Shown piece after piece: positions 1-7,438 of a stretch of 41,194 nt of DNA. Under the pieces are notes generated by a model, which had not been told where the DNA came from, did no database searches, and saw only the letters and a list, made by a program, of their open reading frames with translations. Origin of the DNA: DASPPF01 sp032906705. Its GTDB lineage: Archaea; Thermoproteota; Nitrososphaeria; Nitrososphaerales; Gagatemarchaeaceae. Location of the stretch: contig JAJTZC010000009.1 in NCBI GenBank assembly GCA_032906705.1, positions 1 through 41,194 of the forward strand, read 5' to 3'. Each line of letters opens with the position of its first letter. Position 1 is the stretch's first letter. The position numbers and the translations under genes are program-made.

Positions 1-171
1 CCCGTGATGGCAATCCGAGTCCGAAGAAGCAAGTTCTGGCGGTTTCGGGAGGTGGAGCGCTCGTCTCGTCCCGACCGCGAGGGATAAATCGCACAAGGCC
101 CCTCGCGCTTTTTGCGGTTCACATAATAATTCAAACCCATATCCCACGGCGTCGCGCTTGATGAATCCCTT

Positions 172-189
172 GGCGGAGGCGCAATGAAC
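172..189 (+). repeat. recurrent intergenic motif, copy 1
   Basis: GGCGGAGGCGCAATGAAC. Further copies with few changes lie at 1295-1312, 7357-7374, 14296-14313 and 15380-15397, mostly between genes. Confidence 0.6.
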
Positions 190-285
190 ACCATACACGC
201 CAGGTCGGGCCTTAGCATCATTCAAGTATTCGAAGCGCCTTGTCATCTCGAAAGCCGGAGTCTTTGGGAGGTTGCCTTCTCCCAT

Positions 286-294
286 CTTAAATAC
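286..294 (+). promoter_or_regulatory. TATA-like box for the small gene at 317
   Basis: CTTAAATAC lies about 27 bases before the ATG at 317, the spacing expected of an archaeal TATA box driving a leaderless transcript. This decides for ATG 317 over the in-frame TTG at 272, which lies upstream of the box. Confidence 0.6.
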
Positions 295-316
295 GACGAC
301 CTCGATTCTCCGAACG

Positions 317-493
317 ATGCGCGCTGAAATATACGATGGTTCGGAGAGGCTGGGCGAGATCGGTCTCAGCGAGAAGGTCTTCTCAACCGGCTCTCGCGGC
401 TACTACGCGTCCGCCAAGCTCGAAGTCCACGGAAAGCGCTACCAAATCAACTTCCAACTCGTCGAGATAGGAATCAAGCAGGCAAGCAAGTAG
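317..493 (+). CDS. small protein of unknown function (58 aa)
   Basis: A short protein that I do not recognise. It begins MRAEIYDGSERLGEIGLSEK and continues with alternating hydrophobic and polar residues that suggest a small beta-rich fold (VFSTGSRGYYASAKLEV, then YQINFQLVEIG). There is no signal peptide or membrane segment. A longer frame is open from a TTG at 272, but a TATA-like box at 286-294 places the transcript start close to ATG 317, so the shorter form is preferred. It stands alone, with about 190 bases before the toxin-antitoxin pair. Confidence 0.55.
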   Translation: MRAEIYDGSERLGEIGLSEKVFSTGSRGYYASAKLEVHGKRYQINFQLVEIGIKQASK

Positions 494-653
494 CCGTCCA
501 AGAAAACATAGACATCAGGGATGAAATTGTCTCGGCGGAGACCCAATGGACCCCGTGTTCCGCAAGGCCGGCCTGGGACGTCAAGTCGTCTTCAGCAGGG
601 AGCTATCAGTTGCGCGCAGCTCCTTTCGCGCGTCCCCGCTGCGCTAGGCAATG

Positions 654-660
654 CTTATAT
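654..660 (+). promoter_or_regulatory. TATA-like box for the vapBC-like operon
   Basis: CTTATAT is centred about 30 bases before ATG 687. The in-frame ATG at 651 overlaps the box itself and is therefore an unlikely start. Confidence 0.6.
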
Positions 661-686
661 CCATAGAACCATACATCAATAGATGT

Positions 687-890
687 ATGTCCTCACGGAC
701 GTCCATCCAGCTGGACGACAAGACCAAGACCCTACTCGACAGGATCAAGAAGGAGAAGGGCGCCAGCAGCTACGCTGAGGCGATTCGGCTCCTCGTGAGG
801 GACGCGAAGCGACTCGAAGGGAGCGAACTGGGCTCGCTGCCCAAGCTCAAGGAATTCCATAGAGACAAGCATGACCGTCTTGATAGATAG
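687..890 (+). CDS. VapB-like antitoxin (ribbon-helix-helix type)
   Basis: A protein of 67 residues beginning MSSRTSIQLDDKTKTLLDRI. A short beta strand (TSIQLDD) followed by two amphipathic helices is the layout of ribbon-helix-helix antitoxins that dimerise, bind their own operator and neutralise a partner toxin. The basic C-terminal half (RDAKRLEG...RDKHDRLDR) is the likely toxin-binding tail. Its stop overlaps the start of the downstream PIN-domain toxin by 20 bases, a typical coupled arrangement. The start at 687 is chosen because the TATA-like box at 654-660 overlaps the earlier in-frame ATG. The assignment rests on fold pattern and context. Confidence 0.75.
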   Translation: MSSRTSIQLDDKTKTLLDRIKKEKGASSYAEAIRLLVRDAKRLEGSELGSLPKLKEFHRDKHDRLDR

Positions 891-1248
891 CTGGGCGTGG
901 GTCGAGTACTGGAAGGGAGGCGCGCGCGCCAAAGCCGCGGCAGCCTACATCGAGGGCGAGGAGGAGGCTGTGGCTTCCACCATAAACCTGTCAGAGGTCT
1001 ATTTCTGGATACTGAAGTATTATGGCGAGGGTACCGCGATGGGGAAGGTCTCTACAATGGAAAAGAGGTGCCACCTGATTCCCGTCGAGAAGCGAATAGC
1101 CCTCGAAGCGGCCAAGGTCCGGAGGAAGCATGGCCTGGCGCTGGCAGACAGTCTGGTCTATGCCACTGCCAAGGAAGTTGGGGCGCGGGTGGTCACTGGC
1201 GACCCCGACCTAAGGGACCTTGAAGGCACAATATTCCTACAAGGGTAG
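871..1248 (+). CDS. VapC-like PIN-domain ribonuclease toxin
   Basis: A 125-residue PIN-domain protein. The acidic metal-binding residues of the family are visible: Asp6 in MTVLIDSWAW, Glu42 in NLSEVYFW, Asp93 in LALADSLVYATA and Asp111/Asp113 in VTGDPDL. PIN toxins of this size cleave RNA, often tRNA or rRNA, and are held inactive by the antitoxin encoded just upstream. Length is normal and no residue appears to be missing. The gene overlaps vapB by 20 bases in another frame, so the two are surely translated together. The RNA target cannot be predicted. Confidence 0.88.
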   Translation: MTVLIDSWAWVEYWKGGARAKAAAAYIEGEEEAVASTINLSEVYFWILKYYGEGTAMGKVSTMEKRCHLIPVEKRIALEAAKVRRKHGLALADSLVYATAKEVGARVVTGDPDLRDLEGTIFLQG

Positions 1249-1294
1249 AACATCCTGCGCGGTGATCACACAAACGACCACCGGAAGTCATCCC

Positions 1295-1312
1295 GGCGGA
1301 GGCGCAGCGAAA
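1295..1312 (+). repeat. recurrent intergenic motif, copy 2
   Basis: GGCGGAGGCGCAGCGAAA, just after the PIN toxin and before the convergent archaeosortase gene. Confidence 0.5.
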
Positions 1313-1314
1313 GC

Positions 1315-2205
1315 TCAGGACAGACGCAAAGAAGGCGTTCTGTAAGCCGCGCGTCCGCCCATCCTGGGATAGACGAGGAGGGTCGCCGCGTAGAATCCAA
1401 GGAATAGCGCGTAACCGACCCAGTTGTGGACGCTCCAGAGCGCATCCGCGCCACCCGCATAGCCGACCCAGATGAGGACGGCGACTCTCACGGCATTCAG
1501 GACCGTCAGCGCCGCAATCCCTGCAGCCGCGACCTTGACTGTGGAGGAGATGTCCTTCCTCAAGTCGAGGTGCATCAGCCCGAGCAGTCCGAGGAAGGTC
1601 GTGACGGAGACGATGCTCGAGCAGCCAGGAGTGATCGTTCCGGTCACCATGTCGCCCGCTCTGGACAGGATTGCAAACTCAGTCCCATGCCAGACGATGG
1701 GGATCCCGCTCAGGGACACTATTCCGGCTGAGAAAACCGAGGACAGCTGGGCTAGAGGTTCCCCGACGCCCCACTGCAAGATGGCCGGGGCAGTCACCCC
1801 GACCGAGTATATCGTCGCGTACGGGAGCATCACCCTCCTGGTCAACGGGTTGAGGGCAAGCGACATTCCATAGAAGGTGAGGATTACGGCTACCCCAGAC
1901 GCTTCCACCGACCCGCCCGCAACCCCTCGAAGGAGAAGAAGAGAGGCTACGATGCCGAGGCCCAGAAGTCTCGTGGGAGCCTCCGACATCAGACCCGCTT
2001 CCCTCGACAGGACTTCGCGCAGGTCGCCCCACCGCAGTAGGAAAAGGAGGGCCAGGAGCGCCGAGAAGGGTATGGCAGGGAGCACGGTGCCGAACGCGTC
2101 GTTCACTGCTTGGTTCAGCAGGATCAGGAAATTCGGGGCCGCGAGCCACGCGAAGATTGAAGCGATTCCAATCCATCCGAAGAAACGAATGTAGGCTCTT
2201 TCCAA
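1315..2205 (-). CDS. archaeosortase/exosortase-family transpeptidase
   Basis: A multi-pass membrane protein of 296 residues with roughly eight hydrophobic segments. The catalytic triad of the exosortase/archaeosortase family is visible: Cys in TPGCSSIVS, Arg in LNAVRVAVLIW and His in VHNWVGYALF. These enzymes recognise a C-terminal signal (short motif, transmembrane helix, basic cluster) and cut or transfer the substrate at the outer membrane face. Two proteins with such a signal are encoded immediately upstream on the same strand, and the nearer one ends only 30 bases before this TTG start, so cotranscription is likely. The signals read PEF-P, closest to the PEF/PEFG-CTERM classes, but the exact Art subclass cannot be fixed by eye. 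Confidence 0.88.
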   Translation of the reverse strand: MERAYIRFFGWIGIASIFAWLAAPNFLILLNQAVNDAFGTVLPAIPFSALLALLFLLRWGDLREVLSREAGLMSEAPTRLLGLGIVASLLLLRGVAGGSVEASGVAVILTFYGMSLALNPLTRRVMLPYATIYSVGVTAPAILQWGVGEPLAQLSSVFSAGIVSLSGIPIVWHGTEFAILSRAGDMVTGTITPGCSSIVSVTTFLGLLGLMHLDLRKDISSTVKVAAAGIAALTVLNAVRVAVLIWVGYAGGADALWSVHNWVGYALFLGFYAATLLVYPRMGGRAAYRTPSLRLS

Positions 2206-2235
2206 CGTCTCGAACGCACCCTTCGAAGCTCCAGC

Positions 2236-4076
2236 CTATAATGTCAGGGTTTTGCTGTCCGAAATCCCTCGCCACCTTGCGAGGAGGTACGACCCGACTA
2301 GGAGGAACGTAAACAGAGTCACAGCAAGTATTTGATACGGAAACTCCGGAATGCCCCCACCCTGAGTGGAGCTCGACGTGGCGGTCTGGCTGCTTGTCGT
2401 GCTCGACGATGAACTCGAAGAGGAGGTTGACGTCGTGCTGCTNNNNNNNNNNNNNNNNNNNNNNNNNNNNNNNNNNNNNNNNNNNNNNNNNNNNNNNNNN
2501 NNNNNNNNNNNNNNNNNNNNNNNNNNNNNNNNNNNNNNNNNNGGCTGCTTGTCGTGCTCGACGATGAACTCGAAGAGGAGGTTGACGTCGTGCTGCTTGG
2601 GGTAATGGTCGTCGTGCTCGTGGTCGCAGGGACGGCTACGATGAAGGTAGTGTCTGTCGTCGCATAGTTGATTCGCTTCTGCTGGATGAATGCCTTGTAA
2701 CCATAGCCTGTGCTGCTGGCGAAGATCCTAAGAGTGTAGTTCCCATTAGCCAGGTTGAGCGAGGACGGGCCGTTCGTCGTCTTTGGCGGGTCGAGGGAGT
2801 CCTTGTAGACGTTCTGCAAAAGAGTCGCATTGCGCACGGTCCACGTGCCGTTCGAGTTATTGCGTATGCTGTAGGTGACGTTGCCGAGGTCCATCCCCGC
2901 CGTGAGCGACAGTGGGACGGTGTTGGTGGTGTACGTCGCCTTGCCAGTAGGGCCGGTAAGAGCGAAGCCCGGCGACATGTAGCTGATCCTCTCAGCCTGG
3001 AAGAATGGAGCTCCCTGAGGACCGACCCCGGTCTTGTAGTTCGCATATCTGAGTGCCCACACTGTTTGTCCGTCAGGGGTCACTTCTAGGAGCTGGCCAC
3101 CAGAATCGCAGATGAGGGTGTTACCATTCGGAAGCCGCTGCGACCCCCTCAGATCGGGGGTGGTGCTTGGGGTACCCGGCGGCGGCCACTGCCACACCGC
3201 TTCCTTCGTAGCTGGATTGAACTCGTACACCTTCCCTGGCCCAGGCGAGTTAGTCAGATAGTTACCGTTGGGCAGCGGAACTGGGCTGTGAGGTTCCACG
3301 ATGTGTCCAAGTAATCCGCAGGATTTACCGCATGGGTCGTCGAACGAGCTCAGGAGATTCCCTGATGGATCGACAATTATCGTGAGATTGAAGTTTCGCA
3401 CGCTGATCATCGTGTTGCCGTCCGGCAGCCGGAGCGCTTCATTTACGTGAGTCCAGTATCCAAAATCAGTGCTCCTCACGCCTGCATACTTGGCGCTGTT
3501 CTGATAGTCCTGACTCGCGTGCCACTGCCAGACGACCTGCCCCTGCTGGTTCACCTCGAAGACCTCCGGGTAGGTGTAGGGCCATGGGCCGTAGTCCTCG
3601 GAGTGCGCCGCATCAATGAGCGTGTCACCGTTCGGGAGCCGGACGGAATCGTGGGAAATCGTCTTGTTCACGTACGACCAGACCAGCTGACCCTGAGGGC
3701 TGACTTCGTAGGCGCCCCGATAAGACTCGGGCTCGACAATTGTAAAAAGCACGTTGTTGCTCTTTGGTAGAACCATCAGCCCGGTGAAGACGACCGAGGG
3801 AGCGTTAGGATGCGGGAAGGCGTAGCGCCAGACGACCTGCCCCCGCATGTTGATCTCAAGAATCTCGCTAGTATTCGAGTTACCAAAGTAGGTGGTCCCG
3901 TTCCACGACTTGCTCGGAACCCAACTCGTCACCAAGTAGAGTGGGTCGACTGTGCCGGTCGGAATCTGACTGGAATTGGCCTTCGGCAAAGACTCGCTAC
4001 GACCTGTTGAAACAAAACCAGAAAGTGGCAAGAAGAGTAGGAGAAATCCGGGTACGAGTAACAGCCGCAGCAGCAT
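2236..4076 (-). CDS. secreted ASST-like beta-propeller protein with archaeosortase signal (interrupted by assembly gap)
   Basis: It begins with a signal peptide (MLLRLLLVPGFLLLFLPLSG). A long repeat region follows in which QGQVVWQW-type and RLPNGNTL-type blades recur; this is the pattern of arylsulfotransferase (ASST)-like and PQQ-type beta-propellers. Sulfotransferase activity is not shown. Next come a beta-rich domain, a Ser/Thr stalk, then IPEFPYQILAVTLFTF, a hydrophobic helix and the basic SYLLARWRG tail. The gap of 100 N (2443-2542) breaks the frame. However, 2388-2442 equals 2543-2597 exactly, and merging the copies gives 1686 coding bases, one open frame of 561 residues ending at the TAG 2236-2238. 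The gap is therefore most likely artificial. The protein is probably a substrate of the adjacent archaeosortase. Confidence 0.85.
2443..2542. other. assembly gap (100 N) inside a Ser/Thr-rich stalk
   Basis: Exactly 100 undetermined bases. The 55 bases left of the gap (2388-2442) are repeated exactly at its right side (2543-2597), so the two contig ends overlap and were not merged. Collapsing gap and duplicate restores the reading frame of the surrounding gene. Confidence 0.95.
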
Positions 4077-4283
4077 GAGTGGACATCGAGCTTGCTGATG
4101 ATTGAATTAAGCGTTATTGCAATTCGGTGATGAAGTAAGAACTTAGTCTTTCATCTTGGATTGGCGAAGTCAATCGAATCTGAGTTTGATTGACATTTTT
4201 CATTCCAAAACCACGCTCAGGTTCTAGAGTCCTGGTCGCCGGAAGGAACTATGAAGTAGCGTTATGATCTCATAGCTTTGCCG

Positions 4284-5006
4284 TCAGGAATCCCCACGTC
4301 GCCTCGCAAGGAGGTAGGACGCGATGAGGATGAACGTAAAGAGGGTCACAGCCAAGATTTGATACGGAAACTCCGGAACGCCCCCACCCCCGCCCTGAGT
4401 AGAGCTCGACGTGGCGGTCTGGCTGCTTGTCGTGCTCGACGATGAACTCGTAGGTGTGGTTGACGTGGTGCTGGTCGTGCTCGTCTGACTTGTGGTGGTG
4501 CTCGTAGTTGACGGACTGGTCGTGCTCGTGGTGGACGTAGAGCTTGTGGTCGTCGTGCTGGTTGAAGTGGTCGTGCTTGTTGTGGTAGTCGTTGTACTAG
4601 TCGTCGTGGTGGTGCTCACGCTTGGAGAGTACGTGAAGCTGACTGTCTTGAAGATCGTAGAGCCTGCGGAATTGCCCCAGCTAGCATTGATCACATACGT
4701 CCCGGAGACCCAGTTCGACGAGCCTCCGAGAACGAAGCTGTGTTGATAGGCGCCCGTCGACCCGTCGACCGAGGCTGAGCTGACAGCCACCGCAGTTCCC
4801 GACGGATTCGCGATCTTGAGAAAGACCGCCGTGCCGGGGCCGGGTGCAGGGGAGACCGCGCCGGTAGCCGCGAGAGTTTGGGCTCCGGAGTACGAGCCGG
4901 CGTCCATCTGGAGGGAAATCGTGTACGTGATTGCGGCCGTCGCCGGTGTTGCTATGACCAGTACCAAAAGCGCAGTCGCAAGCACGGTGAGCACATTCTT
5001 GTGCAA
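4284..5006 (-). CDS. secreted surface protein with Ser/Thr stalk and archaeosortase signal
   Basis: A protein of 240 residues. A signal peptide (MHKNVLTVLATALLVLVIAT...A) is followed by about 100 residues of a small beta-sandwich-like domain and about 75 residues made almost only of Ser and Thr, likely an extended glycosylated stalk. It ends with GGGGGVPEFPYQILAVTLF, a hydrophobic helix and the basic tail LLARRRGDS. That tripartite end matches the neighbouring beta-propeller protein almost residue for residue and is the expected recognition signal for the archaeosortase at 1315-2205. The start is a TTG about 30 bases downstream of a TATA-like box; a stop codon shortly upstream leaves no earlier ATG or GTG. 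The function of the folded domain is unknown. Confidence 0.85.
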   Translation of the reverse strand: MHKNVLTVLATALLVLVIATPATAAITYTISLQMDAGSYSGAQTLAATGAVSPAPGPGTAVFLKIANPSGTAVAVSSASVDGSTGAYQHSFVLGGSSNWVSGTYVINASWGNSAGSTIFKTVSFTYSPSVSTTTTTSTTTTTTSTTTSTSTTTTSSTSTTSTTSPSTTSTTTSQTSTTSTTSTTPTSSSSSTTSSQTATSSSTQGGGGGVPEFPYQILAVTLFTFILIASYLLARRRGDS

Positions 5007-5031
5007 GATTCTGCGATAAGACCATCAACTT

Positions 5032-5043
5032 GATTATTTAATC
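5032..5043 (-). promoter_or_regulatory. TATA-like box for the surface protein gene
   Basis: On the minus strand GATTAAATAATC lies about 30 bases before the TTG at 5006, consistent with a leaderless archaeal promoter. Confidence 0.55.
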
Positions 5044-5116
5044 ATGAACGATGGAAGACTCTTTGCTGGGCGCCTGCGCTGTCTGTCCCGCGAAGAATGT
5101 CGACATGCGCCTGAAG

Positions 5117-5323
5117 CTAAGTTGCGGCCTTGCGCGCCTTCTTTCCCCCTGCGCTCGCCCGGCCGGCCCTGCCATCGACCCTCTTCTTCACCCATGCCTC
5201 GTACAAATCCTCGGGCGGGTTCCTATGTTTGGCCTTGCTGGCCACGGGGCTTTGAGCTTCAGACCACACTTCGTACGAGTTGCGTGGCAGGCGCGTCTTC
5301 TCGATCCTCTTCGACTCTCTCAT
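5117..5323 (-). CDS. small basic protein of unknown function (68 aa)
   Basis: A short basic protein beginning MRESKRIEKTRLPRNSYEVW, with NPPEDLYEAWVKKRVDGR in the middle and an Ala/Lys/Gly-rich tail that may bind nucleic acid. I do not recognise the family. Support comes from a well-placed TATA-like box (CTTATATGG on the minus strand, 5346-5354) about 27 bases before the ATG, the spacing seen for clear genes in this window. No other frame here looks coding. Confidence 0.5.
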   Translation of the reverse strand: MRESKRIEKTRLPRNSYEVWSEAQSPVASKAKHRNPPEDLYEAWVKKRVDGRAGRASAGGKKARKAAT

Positions 5324-5465
5324 GCGAGTGCAGAGCCACGAACTACCATATAAGATGGCGACAGGCGGCGGAGAGCCTCAAACCGTGCGGGCGACTAGGA
5401 GGTCCAAGACGCTCATCATGATGCCAAAGTGACCTTCATTCTCATGGGATTCGGCCGTTCGCGTC

Positions 5466-5942
5466 TCAGGGATTGAGAACCCAGACGTAGTAGTTCAGCG
5501 CCGACGCTATCGTGACCCACAACATGTATGGGAGTAGCACGACACTGGCGCCGCGCGAGACTCTGTGCGAAATGACAATCGTGGCCAAGATTGCTGCCAA
5601 AAGCGCGGCGATGACTACGAACCCATAGAACAGCTGGTGCGCCCCGAAGAAGACGACCGACCAGAGGACGTTTAGGACGAGCTGGAGCGCGAAGGCCCCC
5701 AGGGCGGCACTTGCCCGCTGCCTCTTCCCCCACAGCAGGTACAGGGAGACGCCCATCAGGAAGTACAGACTAAGCCAGACCGGCGCGAAGAGCCAGTTCG
5801 GAGGCGTGAACCAAGGCTTCTGGAGGCCCGCGTACCACGTCGGTATGGCTGAGATGGTGTACACCGAGCCGACCACGCCTGCGACCTCGCAGACCGCGAT
5901 GGCCACGATGAACCTGATGACGCTGAACCTCTTCGGATTCAT
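5466..5942 (-). CDS. TspO/MBR family membrane protein
   Basis: A 158-residue protein with five hydrophobic segments. Family signatures include PTWYAGLQKPWFTPPNWLF near the first loop, the Trp-rich VWLSLYFLMGVSLYLLW, LQLVLNVLWSVVFF, and a C-terminal YMLWVTIASALNYYVWVLN. TspO proteins bind porphyrins and related ligands and have been linked to stress and tetrapyrrole handling; the role here is unknown. The frame stays open upstream to 6038, but the added 32 residues are Pro/Gly/Arg-rich and unlike the family, so ATG 5942 (MNPKRFSVIRF) is preferred. A GGGAGG sequence just before it may be a ribosome-binding site. Confidence 0.88.
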   Translation of the reverse strand: MNPKRFSVIRFIVAIAVCEVAGVVGSVYTISAIPTWYAGLQKPWFTPPNWLFAPVWLSLYFLMGVSLYLLWGKRQRASAALGAFALQLVLNVLWSVVFFGAHQLFYGFVVIAALLAAILATIVISHRVSRGASVVLLPYMLWVTIASALNYYVWVLNP

Positions 5943-6078
5943 GCCTCCCACACCTAGTTCACCTTTCAATCCCGGCGGGCCAGGTTGACTCGCATCTCGA
6001 GGTCCGATGCGCGGTCTTCTGTCCAAACCCTTCTCCACGCACGCCCCACACTCTCATTGATGCTCGTGTCAACGTTGA

Positions 6079-6315
6079 TCATCTGAAGGCTTCCCTTGCC
6101 TCCTCAACAAGTTTGACCGCGTCCACCTTCAGCCGCACCTGCGAGGTGAGGAACTCTACGGGCTCAGGGACCTTCCTATGGAAGTCGACCACGACCATTC
6201 CCTTTACAACATGCCGCTTCACGCTCTGGCCCGGCTTCACGCCAAGGTGCTTCCTGACATTCTTTGGAATCGACGTCAGGTGCTTCCGCGTAACCTTCGT
6301 CTCCTCCACCTTCAT
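6079..6315 (-). CDS. AbrB/SpoVT-like DNA-binding protein
   Basis: A small protein of 78 residues whose N-terminal half reads VTRKHLTSIPKNVRKHLGVK, the swapped-hairpin AbrB fold seen in transcription regulators and antitoxins. The C-terminal part (FLTSQVRLKVDAVKLVEEAR) is likely helical and may bind a partner. A longer frame opens at 6408, but a TATA-like box on the minus strand (CCTTAAATGG, 6338-6347) lies about 27 bases before ATG 6315, so the short form is chosen. No PIN-type toxin lies next to it, so it may act as a regulator alone. Confidence 0.75.
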   Translation of the reverse strand: MKVEETKVTRKHLTSIPKNVRKHLGVKPGQSVKRHVVKGMVVVDFHRKVPEPVEFLTSQVRLKVDAVKLVEEAREAFR

Positions 6316-6727
6316 CAAGAAGTTTTGCGTATGATGCCCATTTAAGGCTCGCTCGACGTGTAATGCCTCCCCGGGTCTGATCCTGAGGGGTCTGGATAGG
6401 AGCGCCACGAGATTCTTCGCGCGGCCTAGCGAAGCCCGCTGGAAGGAGGCACTTACAACCTGAGCAGAAAACGACTTGGCGACGAAGTGCTACTGCGCTT
6501 TGCGTGCGACTCGGAGAGCGAGTCAAAATCACAAGTGATTAAGGTTCACGGAGCAAGAGACGGCGACTGGAAACCCTGGAAGGGTGGGTGACAGGAAGCA
6601 GGTAGGCATACAACCTTGTCCATGAAGAATGACCACACTTCGTGCGGGCACGCGACGAGCCCCATGTACGGAATCATTCGTTACGCCGACCTATTTCTTT
6701 TAACCAGACGGAGTTGGGGGAGACCAC
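6316..6727. other. intergenic region with two divergent promoters
   Basis: No coding frame is convincing here. The left end holds the TATA-like box of the AbrB-like gene (6338-6347). A short perfect hairpin GACTCG-5-CGAGTC sits at 6508-6524. The right end carries the TATA-like sequence TTTCTTTTAACC for the small gene at 6728. A small RNA in the middle cannot be excluded, but I see no recognisable RNA family. Confidence 0.4.
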
Positions 6728-6964
6728 ATGGCTTCAATCAGGGTCAGGGATGACGGGACGGCACCGATCGTGGAGAAAGGCCGCGAAACCCCGTTCAAGC
6801 AGGGCGAGTGGTATGTCCTCGAGGTCGCGGACGACGTTGCGAGGTATTGGAACAAGATGGCACCCAGCAGACGGGATGAGTTGGCGACGCAGTCAAGGAA
6901 GGAAGGCAAGGACATCCGGCTCCTTGTAGAGGCCTTTGTGTACAAACCAGCCAAAACCAAGTGA
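6728..6964 (+). CDS. small conserved-looking protein of unknown function, copy 1
   Basis: A 78-residue soluble protein: MASIRVRDDGTAPIVEKGRE, then a Trp/Tyr-containing segment (GEWYVLEVADDVARYWNKMA), a charged linker and LLVEAFVYKPAKTK at the end. I do not recognise the family. A second copy of this gene with its promoter and downstream flank lies at 14009-14244, so the duplicated unit is about 300 bp. In pairwise reading most differences are conservative, which argues that the protein is real. A TATA-like TTTCTTTTAACC sits about 27 bases before the ATG. A GC-rich inverted repeat just after the stop (GAGCGgaaCGCTC) may act in termination. Confidence 0.65.
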   Translation: MASIRVRDDGTAPIVEKGRETPFKQGEWYVLEVADDVARYWNKMAPSRRDELATQSRKEGKDIRLLVEAFVYKPAKTK

Positions 6965-7243
6965 GCGGAACGCTCGCCTACACGACTTGCACGAAACATC
7001 GACTCTGATAGACCGGGCCATCCACCGGCGCCGGCTTTGTGAATCTAACGCGCTACGGCTTCGATTGCTTTCTCTTACCGCCGACAGATGAAGGCCAAGA
7101 GCCTCTTCAAAGTTCTTCTTGGCTGTCTCCAACGTCTCTCCCACCGTGCACATGCCGAGAGCGGAACAGGCGATGGCGTAGGAACCATCTTTCTCTCTGA
7201 TGATTCTCGTCCTCACGTCTCTAAGCTTGATTGACATCTTCAT
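6893..7243 (-). CDS. HicB-like protein, apparently without HicA
   Basis: The N-terminal 60 residues resemble the HicB antitoxin fold: MKMSIKLRDVRTRIIREKDG, then SYAIACSALGMCTVGETLETA and KNFEEALGLHLSAVRES, the usual short strands followed by a helix. HicB proteins normally neutralise a small HicA mRNA interferase, but no HicA-like gene lies on either side. The frame continues for about 55 further residues antisense to the 3' end of the small gene at 6728-6964, so the C-terminal tail is probably fortuitous. The frame also opens further upstream to 7369, but the extension does not match the family. The start is Met at 7243, with M 7237 also possible. Confidence 0.6.
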   Translation of the reverse strand: MKMSIKLRDVRTRIIREKDGSYAIACSALGMCTVGETLETAKKNFEEALGLHLSAVRESNRSRSALDSQSRRRWMARSIRVDVSCKSCRRAFRSLGFGWFVHKGLYKEPDVLAFLP

Positions 7244-7356
7244 CTCCGAATCTTGGACGCCGGCCCTCAAGTCTAGGCGTTGGAGAGCTAAAGACTGGTT
7301 AGCGAAGCGAACGCAATCGTGAAAACCCACATTCCCAAACGCTGGCCAAGTTTCTC

Positions 7357-7374
7357 GACGGAGGCGCAATGAAC
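7357..7374 (+). repeat. recurrent intergenic motif, copy 3
   Basis: GACGGAGGCGCAATGAAC, upstream of the HicB-like gene and before the gene at 7439. Confidence 0.6.
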
Positions 7375-7438
7375 TCCACGAGCTACCGGAGACTCCTTCC
7401 TATGTCTTATCTACCAGAACCGGACGTGGAAACACCGC

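Larger units (their letters stand above)
1..316. other. left-edge region without an assignable gene
   Basis: No gene can be assigned with confidence. Two plus-strand frames are open from the left edge, one to a TAA at 85-87 and one to a TGA near 160, so the tail of a gene that began outside the window may be present. Neither peptide resembles a family I know. The stretch holds one copy of the recurrent intergenic motif (172-189), and its right end carries the TATA-like box of the next gene. Confidence 0.4.

Noticed and set aside
2319..2442. C-terminus rich in Arg and Pro that results from reading straight through the 100 N gap
   Set aside because: The gap length is artificial and shifts the frame. 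Merging the duplicated flanks gives the sorting signal instead.
4492..4620. Possible CRISPR-like repetition
   Set aside because: The repeats are short, irregular codons for Ser/Thr without spacers; no CRISPR array or cas gene is seen in the window.
4492..4746. Open frame on the plus strand rich in Val, opposite the Ser/Thr stalk
   Set aside because: It is the antisense of a low-complexity Ser/Thr repeat; the same effect appears at 2366-2605 and 13097-13318. No promoter or family resemblance.
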